A stretch of DNA of 64,000 nucleotides, taken from the NCBI RefSeq assembly GCF_000688475.1, contig NZ_JIAN01000007.1, positions 186,001 through 250,000 of the forward strand. The letters are read 5' to 3'. The notes beneath the pieces were generated by a model. That model was given only the letters and a program-made list of their open reading frames with translations, searched no databases and was not told the origin of the DNA. This document shows positions 31,187 through 40,748 of this stretch, one piece after another. Source of the stretch: Cellulomonas sp. URHE0023 (GTDB lineage Bacteria > Actinomycetota > Actinomycetes > Actinomycetales > Cellulomonadaceae). Made by a program: the position numbers and the translations under genes. The number at the start of each line of letters is the position of its first letter. The stretch's first letter is position 1.

Positions 31187-31204
31187 CGCACGCCAGGGCG
31201 TGCG
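31187..31204 (-). terminator. Hairpin between dhaM and tetR
   Basis: A 7-bp perfect stem CGCACGC/GCGTGCG with a 4-nt loop lies 30 bp after dhaM. In the reverse direction it is followed by TTTTT pairing positions 31181-31185, but for the dha transcript no T-tract follows. It may still separate the dha genes from the tetR unit. Confidence 0.45.
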
Positions 31205-31233
31205 CTCCCTCACAGCACGTGAACCCGAAGGGG

Positions 31234-31941
31234 TCAGACCTCGCCGAAACCGCCCGCGACCGCCTCGACGAACGCCTCGACGGCACTAGCCGCCTGCGGT
31301 CCCTCGGCCTCGACCCGGAGCTCGTGGCCCTCGGTCGCCCCGAGCTTCATCAGCGCCAGGACGCTCGCCCCGTTCGCACCGTCGACCAGGACCTTCGCGT
31401 CGTACCCGGCGAGCATGCGAGCCAGGACGGCCGCGGGCCGCGCGTGCAGACCCAGCGGGTTCCGGACGGTGACCGTGGCGCGCACGACCCCGTCCTGCGC
31501 GACCTCGGCGGCGGCAGCGGGCTCGGGTCCGGCCCCGAACATGTCACCCGCGGCCTCTGCTGACGCGTGCACCGTGGCCAGGTCGGCTCCCCCGTGAGCC
31601 GTCACGGCCGCGGCGACCGCACCTTCGACGAAGGGGGCGTCGGCGAGCCGGACACGCGACGCCACGTCGGCGTCGGCAAGCTCCAGGACCGACTCGGCCG
31701 TGAGCACCGCCGAGCCGAGGTCGGTGAGGACGACCGCGGAACCACCGTCCGCGGTCGCGGTCGCCACCGCGGACTCGATCGCGTCGAAGCTCGTTCCGAG
31801 CCCCCCGTCGTCCCCCCCGCCCGCAGCGAGCAGGCGCACCCCCGGCGCCATCTGACCGGCGAGCTCGGCCGCGCCCTCGGCGAGTGCGCGAGAGTGCGAC
31901 ACGAGGATCAGCGCGACACGTACCTCGCTGCCCTGGCTCAC
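31234..31941 (-). CDS. dhaM: PTS-dependent dihydroxyacetone kinase phosphotransfer subunit DhaM
   Basis: A 235-residue two-domain phosphocarrier. The EIIA-mannose-like domain has the active His in LILVSHSRALAEG near residue 16, and the HPr-like domain has NPLGLHARPAAVLARML near residue 160. It passes phosphate from PTS HPr to the ADP bound in DhaL. There is no enzyme I domain, as in short Gram-positive forms. The GTG start overlaps the dhaL stop by 4 bp. Confidence 0.94.
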   Translation of the reverse strand: MSQGSEVRVALILVSHSRALAEGAAELAGQMAPGVRLLAAGGGDDGGLGTSFDAIESAVATATADGGSAVVLTDLGSAVLTAESVLELADADVASRVRLADAPFVEGAVAAAVTAHGGADLATVHASAEAAGDMFGAGPEPAAAAEVAQDGVVRATVTVRNPLGLHARPAAVLARMLAGYDAKVLVDGANGASVLALMKLGATEGHELRVEAEGPQAASAVEAFVEAVAGGFGEV

Positions 31942-32570
31942 TCGGCCGCCTGGGCGGCCGCCCGCAGGATGAGCTCGGTGGACCGCGCCCCAGGGTCCAT
32001 GTGGTGCTGCGAGCGCTCCCCCAGGTAGCTCGCGCGGCCCTTCGTGGCGATCAGCTCGACCGTGGCCTCGGCGCCCGCACCCGCGGCCGCTGCCGCCGCC
32101 TCGAGCACGGCAGCCGGCGTGGCGCCCGCGTCGGCGGCGGCGACGGCCGCCTCGACCGCGGGCGCCCAGGCGTCGACCATCGTCTTCTCGCCGGTGCGCG
32201 CCTTGCCTCGCGCGACGATCCCCTCGAGGGCGGCCTCGAGCAGGGCCACCACGCCGTGACTGTCGAGCTCCGGCAGCCCGGTCGCCTTCGCCGCGCGCAG
32301 GTACGCGGTGCCGTAGAGCGGACCGGCCGCGCCGCCGACCGTGGACATGAGCGTGGTCGCCACGAGCTTGAGCACCTCGCCGATGTCGGCAGGCTGCGTC
32401 TCGAGCGCGTCGAGCTTGGCGGTGACGGCCGTGAAGCCACGGAAGAGGTTCTCGCCGTGGTCACCGTCCCCGATCTGCCGGTCGAGCTCGATCAGCTCGG
32501 ACCGGTGCTCGGTGACCGTCTGCGCCGACAGGCGCACCCATCCGATCGCCCACGCGACGTCCAACGTCAT
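31938..32570 (-). CDS. dhaL: Dihydroxyacetone kinase ADP-binding subunit DhaL
   Basis: The 210-residue subunit holds ADP permanently and is rephosphorylated by DhaM. The Mg-binding motif IGDGDHGENLFRGF is near residue 32, and the nucleotide-pocket elements TLMSTVGGAAGPLYGTAYL and GEKTMVDAWAP are present. The ATG at 32570 is chosen, with GGGAG 8 nt upstream and typical family length; an ATG 15 bp upstream is less likely. Confidence 0.94.
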   Translation of the reverse strand: MTLDVAWAIGWVRLSAQTVTEHRSELIELDRQIGDGDHGENLFRGFTAVTAKLDALETQPADIGEVLKLVATTLMSTVGGAAGPLYGTAYLRAAKATGLPELDSHGVVALLEAALEGIVARGKARTGEKTMVDAWAPAVEAAVAAADAGATPAAVLEAAAAAAGAGAEATVELIATKGRASYLGERSQHHMDPGARSTELILRAAAQAAE

Positions 32571-32648
32571 GCCCCACGCTCCCATCGACAGTTCCCGAAG
32601 CCGAGACGCCCTGAACAGTGTGCGTGGCGGGACGAGCACCTCACCTGC

Positions 32649-33653
32649 TCACCAGCGCAGTGCGGTGGTGTGCACCGGAGCGTCCCACAGGGCGGTCAGC
32701 TCGGCATCCAGCCGGAGCACGGTCACCGACGCGCCCTGCATCTCCAGCGACGTCACGTAGTTGCCGACGAGCGAGCGGGACACCTCGACCCCACGCTCCT
32801 CCAGCAACGCGCGAGCCCGACGATAGACGACGTAGAGCTCGGAGGCAGGTGTTCCGCCCATGCCGTTGACGAACAGGAGAACACTCTCTCCGGAGGCCAG
32901 CCCGAGGTCCTCGACGACGGGCGTGAGCAGCATCTCCGTGATCTCGTCCGCACCGGCGAGCGGGATGCGGCGCCTGCCCGGCTCGCCGTGGATCCCGATG
33001 CCGATCTCGATCTCGTCCTCCGGAAGGTCGAAGCTCGGCTTGCCGGCGTGCGGGACCGTGCACGCGGTCAGCGCGACGCCCATCGATCGGACGTTCGCGA
33101 TGACCTTCTCCGCCACCGCGGTGACGGCGTCGAGGTCGTCGCCGCGCTCGGCCGCGGCGCCGGCGATCTTCTCGACCGCGACGGTGCCCGCGACCCCGCG
33201 GCGACCTGCGGTCCACAACGAGTCCTCGACCGCGACGTCGTCGTTGACGACGACGCTGCGGACCGTGACGCCCTCGGCGTCGGCCAGCTCTGCCGCGGTC
33301 TCGAAGTTCAGCACGTCGCCCGTGTAGTTCTTGACGATCGCCAGCACCCCGGCGCCGCCGTCCGCCGCGTGCAGCGCAGGTGCGATCTGGTCGGGCGTCG
33401 GAGAGGTGAACACCGCGCCCGGCACGGCCGCGTCCAGCATCCCGACACCCACGAAGCCCCCGTGCAGCGGTTCGTGACCGCTCCCACCGCCGCTGACCAG
33501 ACCGACCTTGCCGGCCACGGCCCCGCCGGCCCGCGTGACGAACCACGGGTCGCTCTGCACGGAGATCACGTCGGCGTGCGCCGCCGCGAAACCCTCGAGC
33601 GACTCCGCCACGACGGTCTGCGGGTCGTTGATGAGCTTCTTCACTGCAGCCAT
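32649..33653 (-). CDS. dhaK: Dihydroxyacetone kinase substrate-binding subunit DhaK
   Basis: The 334-residue subunit binds dihydroxyacetone as a hemiaminal on His. Visible motifs are GLVSGGGSGHEPLHGGFVG near residue 52 and the covalent His in GIGIHGEPGRRR near residue 222. Full length matches E. coli DhaK. It is the first gene of dhaK-dhaL-dhaM; no DhaR or DhaS regulator is seen in the window, but a 22-bp palindrome lies about 120 bp upstream. Confidence 0.95.
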   Translation of the reverse strand: MAAVKKLINDPQTVVAESLEGFAAAHADVISVQSDPWFVTRAGGAVAGKVGLVSGGGSGHEPLHGGFVGVGMLDAAVPGAVFTSPTPDQIAPALHAADGGAGVLAIVKNYTGDVLNFETAAELADAEGVTVRSVVVNDDVAVEDSLWTAGRRGVAGTVAVEKIAGAAAERGDDLDAVTAVAEKVIANVRSMGVALTACTVPHAGKPSFDLPEDEIEIGIGIHGEPGRRRIPLAGADEITEMLLTPVVEDLGLASGESVLLFVNGMGGTPASELYVVYRRARALLEERGVEVSRSLVGNYVTSLEMQGASVTVLRLDAELTALWDAPVHTTALRW

Positions 33654-33772
33654 CCCTTCGTTCGGGTGCCCACGGCGAGCAGCCCGCGCACTTGCGTCTC
33701 AGGACTCCTTTGTCCGGACATGCTCACCCTGATGTGCGGGTCAAAGGGTCGTCAAGGCGAGAACGTGCGCGG

Positions 33773-33794
33773 GCACTGCACGTTCGTGCAGTGC
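33773..33794 (-). promoter_or_regulatory. 22-bp palindrome upstream of dhaK
   Basis: GCACTGCACG-TT-CGTGCAGTGC is a perfect inverted repeat of 10-bp arms around 2 bp, lying between the folC stop and dhaK. It may be an operator for the dha operon or the end of the folC transcript; the 2-nt spacer makes an operator more likely than an efficient RNA hairpin. Confidence 0.45.
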
Positions 33795-33815
33795 ACTCGG
33801 AGGCGTGCTGCCAGG

Positions 33816-35195
33816 TCAGAGACGTCCGAGCAGCCGCCGGGCCTCCGCCACGAGCAGGATCGAACCCGTCACCAGGACGCCCGCACCGCGCTCCGCCTCG
33901 CTCTCCGCCCGGGTCACGGCCAGGTCCAGGGCATCGCTGAGACGCTCGGCCACATGGACGCGGTCCTCGCCGAAGACGTCGATCGCGACCTCGGCGAGGT
34001 CCTCGACCTCGAGCGACCGAACGTTCGACGCACGCGTGACCACGATCTCCGCGAGCATCGGCTCGAGCAGCGACAGCATGCCCTCCGGGTCCTTGTCAGC
34101 CATCACCCCGACGACGCCGACCAGGCGCTGGAACTCGAAGGCCTCCTCGATCGCGGGGACGAGCGCCTCGACGCCCGCCGGGTTGTGCGCGCCGTCGACG
34201 ATGATCGTCGGGCTCGAGCGCACCACCTCGAGCCTGCCCGGGGAGTCGACGTCGGCGAACGCGACCTCGACGATCCCGGGGTCCAGCGCGCGACCACCGG
34301 TGAGGAGCGCCTCCGTGGCGGTCAGTGCCAGCAGGGCGTTGTGCGCCTGGAACTCGCCGTGCAGCGGAAGGAAGATCTCCGTGTAGGTGCCGCCGAGGCC
34401 CTGCAGCGCGATGAGCTGACCGCCGACCGCGACCTGCCGGTCCACGACCTGGATGTCGACACCCTCACGCACCACCCGGGCACCGCGCTCGGCGGCGGCC
34501 GCCAGCACGACGCCCTCGACGTCCTCCTGCTGCTCGGCCAGCACGAGGGTGGCGCCGTCCTTGATGATCCCCGCCTTGACCGACGCGATGTCGAGCAGCG
34601 TGTCGCCCAGGTAGCGCTCGTGGTCCATCGCGATCGGAGTGATGATCGCGACCTCGCCGTCCGCCACGTTCGTCGAGTCCCACGAGCCGCCCATGCCGAC
34701 CTCGATCACCGCGACGTCCACCGGGGCGTCCGCGAACGCCGCGAACGCCATGACCGTGAACACCTCGAAGAACGACAGCCGCGGCTTGCCCTCCTCCGCC
34801 GAGCGCTGGTCGACCAGGTGCACGTACGGCGCGACGTCCTGCCACACCTCCACGAAGCGCTCGTCGCTGATGGGCTCGCCGTCGATCACGATCCGCTCGT
34901 TGACGCGCGACAGGTGCGGGCTGGTGAAGCGACCGGTGCGCAGACCGTGCTCACGCACCAGGCGCTCGACCATGCGCGCCGTGGACGTCTTGCCGTTGGT
35001 GCCCGTCAGGTGCACCACGCGGTAGGCCTTCTGCGGGTCGCCCAGCAGCTCCATGACCGCGAGAGTGCGGTCGAACGACGGGTCGATCTCGTGCTCGGGC
35101 GCCCGCGCGAGGATCGCCTGGTAGACCTCCTCGGCGGCCTCGCGGGCCTCCTTCTCGGCCTGGCGGCGCACGTGGTCGGCTCCGGACGCGCTCAC
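33816..35195 (-). CDS. folC: Bifunctional folylpolyglutamate/dihydrofolate synthase
   Basis: The 459-residue Mur-ligase-fold enzyme adds glutamate to dihydropteroate and folates. The P-loop is [17 protein letters not shown] near residue 63, followed by the family segment [12 protein letters not shown] and the late [11 protein letters not shown] motif near residue 335. The GTG at 35195 overlaps the ileS stop by 4 bp, so it depends on the ileS transcript and its T-box. Confidence 0.95.
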   Translation of the reverse strand: MSASGADHVRRQAEKEAREAAEEVYQAILARAPEHEIDPSFDRTLAVMELLGDPQKAYRVVHLTGTNGKTSTARMVERLVREHGLRTGRFTSPHLSRVNERIVIDGEPISDERFVEVWQDVAPYVHLVDQRSAEEGKPRLSFFEVFTVMAFAAFADAPVDVAVIEVGMGGSWDSTNVADGEVAIITPIAMDHERYLGDTLLDIASVKAGIIKDGATLVLAEQQEDVEGVVLAAAAERGARVVREGVDIQVVDRQVAVGGQLIALQGLGGTYTEIFLPLHGEFQAHNALLALTATEALLTGGRALDPGIVEVAFADVDSPGRLEVVRSSPTIIVDGAHNPAGVEALVPAIEEAFEFQRLVGVVGVMADKDPEGMLSLLEPMLAEIVVTRASNVRSLEVEDLAEVAIDVFGEDRVHVAERLSDALDLAVTRAESEAERGAGVLVTGSILLVAEARRLLGRL

Positions 35196-38100
35196 GCCTC
35201 GTACCCCCCGCCCTCGACGGCCGCCACGGTGACCCGTAGCTCCGGCGACGCGTCGGCGAGCTCGATCGACACCGCGAGAGTCTCCCGGGCGATCGTGTCG
35301 CGGTGCGTCTCGACGGCTGCCAGGTGCTCGGACGGGACGTCGATGGTGAGCATGATCCGGTCACCGACCTGCAGCCCGGCCGCCTTGCGGGCGTCCTGGA
35401 CGGCGCGCACCACGTCGCGGGCGTACCCCTCGGCACGCAGCGCGTCGTCGAGCGCGAGATCGAGCACGACGAACCCGCCACCCGGGAGGACCGCGGCGGC
35501 ACCGCCGCCCTCACCGACGACGGTGGTGAGCTCGTACTCCGTGGGCTCGAGCGCGACGTCACCGACGACGACCGTGCCGTCCACGACCCGCCAGCTCCCG
35601 GCTCGCGCGGCCTGGATCACCGACTGCACGCCGCGGCCGAGCCGAGGACCGGCCGCGCGTGCGTTGACCGCCAGCCTCTGCGTGATGCCGAACCGCTCGG
35701 CCGTGCCGGCGTCCGCGGTGACGAGGTCGACGGTCTTGACGTTCAGCTCGGCCGCGAGCAGGTCGACGTACGGCACCAGCGCGTCCGCGTCGTCGACCGC
35801 GACGGTCAGCGTTCGCAGCGGCTGCCGCACCCGCACGCCCGCCGCCTTGCGCAGGCCGAGCGCCGTGGACGTCACAGCGCGGACCTGGTCCATGGCCGCG
35901 ACGAGCGAGTCGTCCGAGGCACCAGCCGTCGGCCAGTCGGCCAGGTGCACGCTGCGGCCGCCGGTCAACCCGCGCCAGACCTCCTCGGTGACCAGCGGAG
36001 CAAGCGGCGCCATGACCCTGGTGAGCACCTCGAGCGAGGTCCACAGCGTGTCGAACGCGTCCGCGTCCTCGGCCCAGAACCGGTCGCGCTGCGTGCGGAC
36101 GTACCAGTTGGTCAGCAGATCCAGGTGCTCACGCACCGACTCGCACGCAGCCGAGATGTCGTAGGCGTCCATCTGCGCCGTGACGGCGGCGACGAGGTCG
36201 TCGGTGCGCGACAGGACGTAGCGGTCCATCGGTGCCAGGCCCGCCACGCGCTCCGCGGAGACCGCCGTCGCCGTGTAGCCGGCGCCGCCGTTCGCGGCAC
36301 CCGAGTACAGCGAGAAGAAGTAGTACGTGCTCCACAGCGGAAGCAGCACCTGGCGCACCCCGTCGCGGATGCCCTCCTCGCCGACGATGAGGTTGCCGCC
36401 GCGCAGGATCGAGCTCGACATGAGGAACCAGCGCACCGCGTCCGAGCCGTAGACGTCCCACATCTCCACCGGGTCCGGGAAGTTGCGCAGGCTCTTCGAC
36501 GCCTTGCGGCCGTCGTCGCCCAGCACGATGCCGTGGCACATGACGTTGCGGAACGCCGGCCGGTCGAAGATCGCCGTGGCCAGCACGTGCAGCGTGTAGA
36601 ACCAGCCGCGGGTCTGGCCGATGTACTCGACGATGAAGTCGCCCGGGTAGTGGTGCTCGAACCAGTCGGCGTTCTCGAACGGGTAGTGCACCTGCGCGAA
36701 CGGCATCGAGCCCGAGTCGAACCACACGTCGAGCACGTCCGGGATGCGACGCATCGTCGAGGCACCGGTCGGGTCGTCCGGGTTCGGGCGCGTCAGCTCG
36801 TCGATGAACGGGCGGTGCAGGTCGGGCTCGCCCGCCTCGTTCGTCGGAACCCTGCCGAAGTCCGCCTGCAGCTCCTCGAGCGAGCCGTAGACGTCGACAC
36901 GGGGGTACGCGGGGTCGTCGGAGACCCACACCGGGATAGGCGTGCCCCAGTAGCGGTTGCGGCTGATCGACCAGTCGCGCGCGTTGGACAGCCACTTGCC
37001 GAACTGGCCGTCCTGGATGTGGTCCGGAGTCCAGCTGATCTCCTGGTTGAGCTCGACCATCCGGTCGCGGAACTGCGTCACGCGCACGAACCAGCTGGAG
37101 ACCGCCTTGTAGATCAGGGGGTTCCGGCAGCGCCAGCAGTGCGGGTAGGAGTGCTCGTACGTCTCGTGCCGCACGACGACGGAACGGTCCGACTCAGGCG
37201 TGCGCGAGAGCGGGCCCGCACCGGCCTTGAGGTCCGCGGTGATCGTCTTGTTCGCGTCGAAGACCTGCACGCCGACGTAGTCCGGGACCTCGGACGTGAA
37301 ACGGCCACGCGAGTCGACGGGAACCACGGGGGCGATCCCGGCGGCCTCGCAGACGGCCATGTCGTCCTCGCCGAACGCCGGCGCCAGGTGCACGATGCCC
37401 GAGCCGTCCTCGGTGGTGACGAAGTCGCCGACCAGGACCTGGTGCGCGTTCTCGTGACCCGCGAAGTAGTCGAAGGGCGGCGTGTACCGGCGGCCGGCGA
37501 GGTCGCGGCCCTTCACGGTGGCGACGACGGTCGCCTCACCGAGCTCCTTGGCGTACGCGCCCACCCGTGCGGCCGCAAGCACGACCCGCTCTCCTGCCAG
37601 GGCAGAGTCCGGTCCCGGCTCGACCGTCACGTAGTCGACGTCCGGGCCGACCGCGATCGCCAGGTTGCTGGGCAGCGTCCACGGGGTCGTGGTCCAGATG
37701 AGCGCGAGCTCACCGGTCTCGAGCCGCAGACCGACCGTCAGCGCCGGGTCCTGGCGGGACTGGTAGACGTCGTCGTCCATGCGCAGCTCATGGTTCGACA
37801 GCGGGGTCTCGTCGCGCCAGCAGTACGGCAGGACCCGGTAGCCCTCGTAGGCCAGCCCCTTGTCGTAGAGGCGCTTGAACGCCCAGATCACCGACTCCAT
37901 GAACGTCGTGTCGAGCGTCTTGTAGTCGTGGTCGAAGTCGACCCAGCGCGCCTGACGAGTGACGTACTCGCGCCACTCGCCCGTGTACCGCAGGACGGAT
38001 TCGCGGCACGCCTGGTTGAACGCCGCCAGACCCATCTCCTCGATCTGGGCGGTGTCCGTGATGCCCAGGAGCCGCTGCGCCTCGAGCTCGGCGGGCAGGC

Positions 38101-38398
38101 CGTGCGTGTCCCAGCCGAACCGGCGCTCCACATGCTTGCCGCGCATCGTCTGGTACCGCGGCACGACGTCCTTGGCGTAGCCGGTCAGCAGGTGGCCGTA
38201 GTGCGGCAGGCCGTTGGCGAAGGGCGGTCCGTCGTAGAAGACGTACTCGTTGCTGCCGTTCTCGCCCGCCGGGCGTGCGTCGACGGACGCCTGGAAGGTG
38301 CCGTCGGCGTCCCAGTAGGCCAGGACGTCCTTCTCCAGGGACGGCAGGTCCGGGGAGGCAGGTACGGGTGTGGACGGGCGGTGCAGCGGGTAGGCCAC
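35192..38398 (-). CDS. ileS: Isoleucyl-tRNA synthetase (eukaryote-like class)
   Basis: A 1068-residue class I synthetase. The HIGH motif reads [15 protein letters not shown] and the KMSKS motif reads [11 protein letters not shown]. The segment WDTHGLPAE replaces WDCHGLPIE of the E. coli-type enzyme, so this belongs to the eukaryote-like group, many members of which resist mupirocin. The editing domain is present around residues 200-400. The GTG start lies 9 nt after AGGAG, and expression is likely set by the T-box just upstream. Confidence 0.96.
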   Translation of the reverse strand: MAYPLHRPSTPVPASPDLPSLEKDVLAYWDADGTFQASVDARPAGENGSNEYVFYDGPPFANGLPHYGHLLTGYAKDVVPRYQTMRGKHVERRFGWDTHGLPAELEAQRLLGITDTAQIEEMGLAAFNQACRESVLRYTGEWREYVTRQARWVDFDHDYKTLDTTFMESVIWAFKRLYDKGLAYEGYRVLPYCWRDETPLSNHELRMDDDVYQSRQDPALTVGLRLETGELALIWTTTPWTLPSNLAIAVGPDVDYVTVEPGPDSALAGERVVLAAARVGAYAKELGEATVVATVKGRDLAGRRYTPPFDYFAGHENAHQVLVGDFVTTEDGSGIVHLAPAFGEDDMAVCEAAGIAPVVPVDSRGRFTSEVPDYVGVQVFDANKTITADLKAGAGPLSRTPESDRSVVVRHETYEHSYPHCWRCRNPLIYKAVSSWFVRVTQFRDRMVELNQEISWTPDHIQDGQFGKWLSNARDWSISRNRYWGTPIPVWVSDDPAYPRVDVYGSLEELQADFGRVPTNEAGEPDLHRPFIDELTRPNPDDPTGASTMRRIPDVLDVWFDSGSMPFAQVHYPFENADWFEHHYPGDFIVEYIGQTRGWFYTLHVLATAIFDRPAFRNVMCHGIVLGDDGRKASKSLRNFPDPVEMWDVYGSDAVRWFLMSSSILRGGNLIVGEEGIRDGVRQVLLPLWSTYYFFSLYSGAANGGAGYTATAVSAERVAGLAPMDRYVLSRTDDLVAAVTAQMDAYDISAACESVREHLDLLTNWYVRTQRDRFWAEDADAFDTLWTSLEVLTRVMAPLAPLVTEEVWRGLTGGRSVHLADWPTAGASDDSLVAAMDQVRAVTSTALGLRKAAGVRVRQPLRTLTVAVDDADALVPYVDLLAAELNVKTVDLVTADAGTAERFGITQRLAVNARAAGPRLGRGVQSVIQAARAGSWRVVDGTVVVGDVALEPTEYELTTVVGEGGGAAAVLPGGGFVVLDLALDDALRAEGYARDVVRAVQDARKAAGLQVGDRIMLTIDVPSEHLAAVETHRDTIARETLAVSIELADASPELRVTVAAVEGGGYEA

Positions 38399-38402
38399 CG
38401 TG

Positions 38403-38628
38403 CGGATCTCCTGTGGTGCGTCACTCTCGGCTGCGAGGACGATCGGACCCGGACCGGCCGGGCTCTACCGCGGTACCACCTCGCTTGCCGGCCTCCCGGT
38501 GGGGACGTCGACCACTTCATGAGGGCTGTGACGGGCCTACCCGTCCGGTTCTACTGAGGCCTGAAACAGCCTGTTCTTCCGGAGGCTCGCCGGTGATGGC
38601 CGGGTCGATGCCTGTGAGTCACAGGGTA
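38403..38628 (-). promoter_or_regulatory. ileS T-box riboswitch (translational type) with its promoter
   Basis: The T-box consensus TGGTACCGCGG lies at 38478-38468. The specifier ATC lies at 38597-38595 within GGCCATCACCGGCGAGCC, the actinobacterial ultrashort stem I layout, followed by CGGAAGAAC. The bulge GGTGGT can pair with ACCAC immediately upstream of the AGGAG site of ileS, which would hide the ribosome-binding site. No terminator is needed. A -10 TACCCT lies at 38628-38623. Confidence 0.9.
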
Positions 38629-38656
38629 GCCCAGCGGCGCGGGCTCGGCTCGCGGC

Positions 38657-40138
38657 TCAGCGCTGCGCGTCGGACGACGTCCGGTCGCTGCTGAACCTGC
38701 GCGGCTTGCCGGTGCCCATACCCGACACCTGCTGGTGGGTGGTCAGTGCGACGGGACGCGTCAGCCAGCGCGCGATCGCGTCCGCGGCACCCTGCGAGTC
38801 GCCGCTGAGCGCCACAGTCTCCAGGTGGACGGCGCCGTCGACGTCCTGGTGCAGGTGGAAGACCGCCAAGCCGTAGGCCTGGAGAAGCTGCGTCGCATCG
38901 ATCGAGCTGTGCTCGGTTCCGTCGGCGGCGACGAACACGACCGGTGCCCGCCCCTCCAGCCCGACGAGCACGGTCCCGCGCGCGTCGCGCACGAGCGACG
39001 CGTGGTCCCCCGTGCGGTAGCGCAGCAGCGGCAGGTACGGGTTCTCGTCGACCGTCACGACGATCTCGCCGCGGGTCCCGTCGGGGACGGGCCGGCCCGC
39101 GGCGTCCAGGATCTCGACCCACACGCGGCGGCCGACGACGACGTGCCCTGAACCGTCGGCTGAGGCGGCCACGGGCCCGGTCTCCGTGAGTCCGTAGACG
39201 TCGAGCACGGGGCAGCCCCACCGCCGCTCGACGGCCGACCGGACGCTCGCCGGCAGGTCCGTCGCGCCGTTCACCACGGCGACCGGGTGCAGGTCCAGGC
39301 CCAGCTCGAGCAGCCTGAGCAGCGGGAGCGTCGACGTGCTGACCACCTGCGGGTCCAGCTCCGACAGGAACCGGTCACGGTCCGCCTCGTCGCGCCAGGC
39401 CGACGCGTCGAGGTTGATCCGCGCCATCAGCGGCGCGTCCGCCCCGGTCACGCGGCGGAACGCCGTCATCGCCGACGCGTACGTGAACGCGGTGCGCTGG
39501 TCGACGACATTCACGAGACCGAGCCGTCCGTCCACCGGCTCCCAGCGGACACCCTCGGTGGCGAGCAGCGCCTGCACGAGCAGCAGGTCCGCCGCCAGCG
39601 TCACGGGATGCAACGGGACCACGAGCGCCGCGCCCGTGCTGCCCGAGCTCGAACCCTCCAGGACGCGCGTCAGGTCGACGTCGACCGGCACGAAGGAGGC
39701 GACGTCCCGCACCAGGTCCTCCCGGCTGGTCGTCGGGAGGTCGGCGAGCGGCGTGCTGGGGCCGCTCGTGCCGTCTCGCGCAGCCCGTCGGTACCGCGGA
39801 ACCGTCGCGTGCACGCGCGCGACCAGGGCGGCGACCCAGTCGTGGTCGTCCGCAGGGCCGGAGAAGCGGGCGGCCGCCTCCTCGAGCCCTACCTGGTCGT
39901 CGGCCGTGAGCCGGTCACCCGTCGCGTGCACCCACACCGGGGCGCGCGGATGGGCGCGCAGCGCGGCGACCCGGGCGAGGCCCGCGCCGTCGAGCGTCGG
40001 CCAGCGGGCCTGGTCGGTGAGCACCGCGGCGCCCATCGGTGCGTACTCGGTGAGCGCAGGATCGGGCAGCGTGGGATCGAGCAGCATCGGGTCGGGCCGG
40101 GTGGGCTCGGGCTGCGCCTGCGGGTCAGGAGGGGACAT
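38657..40138 (-). CDS. PaaK-like adenylate-forming (AMP-binding) enzyme
   Basis: A 493-residue member of the phenylacetate-CoA ligase/CapK branch of the ANL superfamily. The phosphate loop SSSGSTGAALVVPLHP is near residue 165, LDVYGLTETGPVAA near residue 315 and LLRYRTGDHASLV near residue 375. Members of this fold activate a carboxylate as an acyl-adenylate; the substrate is unknown. The N-terminus carries a Pro/Asp repeat (DPMLLDPTLPDPALTE). It overlaps the preceding gene by 14 bp and is the last of the five-gene MoxR-vWA cassette. Confidence 0.85.
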   Translation of the reverse strand: MSPPDPQAQPEPTRPDPMLLDPTLPDPALTEYAPMGAAVLTDQARWPTLDGAGLARVAALRAHPRAPVWVHATGDRLTADDQVGLEEAAARFSGPADDHDWVAALVARVHATVPRYRRAARDGTSGPSTPLADLPTTSREDLVRDVASFVPVDVDLTRVLEGSSSGSTGAALVVPLHPVTLAADLLLVQALLATEGVRWEPVDGRLGLVNVVDQRTAFTYASAMTAFRRVTGADAPLMARINLDASAWRDEADRDRFLSELDPQVVSTSTLPLLRLLELGLDLHPVAVVNGATDLPASVRSAVERRWGCPVLDVYGLTETGPVAASADGSGHVVVGRRVWVEILDAAGRPVPDGTRGEIVVTVDENPYLPLLRYRTGDHASLVRDARGTVLVGLEGRAPVVFVAADGTEHSSIDATQLLQAYGLAVFHLHQDVDGAVHLETVALSGDSQGAADAIARWLTRPVALTTHQQVSGMGTGKPRRFSSDRTSSDAQR

Positions 40139-40748
40139 AGTGGGCGGCCGCCTCCTTCGCCCTGGCCTCCGCGAGCGCCTTGGCCAAGGCCTCCGCGCGT
40201 GCGGCCTCCTGAGCCATGGCCGTCAGGAGCTCGCGCTGGTACGCCGTGCTGACCGCGAGCCACCGATCGTTCGCGACGCTCGGCGACTCCCCCGCCGGCA
40301 GCACCCCGGCAGCACCCAGGAACGCCCGCGCCAGCTCCTCACGCGCGCTGTCGTCCTCGACCCACCTCCCGACCGGCCGCAGCCCGGAGAGCTGACGCGG
40401 GATCGTCGCGACGAGCCCGAGCATCCAGGCGCTCAGACCGCCTCGGGCCTGAGCGGCCTCCTGGATCCCGGGATCGGAACGGACGGCCGGGTCCAGGACG
40501 AGCCAGCACACGAGCGCGACGAGCGCCCGGCGTTCCGCCACGGAGGCGTCGGACATGCCGGGCCCGTGCTCCAGGTCGCGGTCGAGGTTGGCCAGCGACG
40601 CGGCGTCGAGCACCGCCCCGTCGAGCTCGACGGCCAGGTCCGCGACGACCGCCCCGACCGAGACCTGGGGATCGGTCAGGTCCGGCGACGCGTTCGAGAT
40701 GCGGTGCCGGACGGCGGCGAGCTGTGGGCCCGTCAGGTCATCCGCCAT
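40125..40748 (-). CDS. 207-residue protein of unknown function in the MoxR-vWA cassette
   Basis: I do not recognise this family. The protein is helical, with hydrophobic segments too short for membrane spans, and ends in an Ala/Glu/Arg-rich helix (AQEAARAEALAKALAEARAKE). It overlaps the vWA gene by 11 bp and the AMP-binding gene by 14 bp, so a role in the same complex is likely (inference from context). The ATG at 40748 is the first start after the conserved frame begins. Confidence 0.75.
   Translation of the reverse strand: MADDLTGPQLAAVRHRISNASPDLTDPQVSVGAVVADLAVELDGAVLDAASLANLDRDLEHGPGMSDASVAERRALVALVCWLVLDPAVRSDPGIQEAAQARGGLSAWMLGLVATIPRQLSGLRPVGRWVEDDSAREELARAFLGAAGVLPAGESPSVANDRWLAVSTAYQRELLTAMAQEAARAEALAKALAEARAKEAAAHYVPS

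Noticed and set aside
31884-38557. Plus-strand open frames of 1084 and 1426 codons opposite dhaLK, folC and ileS
   Set aside because: They mirror conserved enzymes codon for codon on the other strand and contain no recognisable motif.
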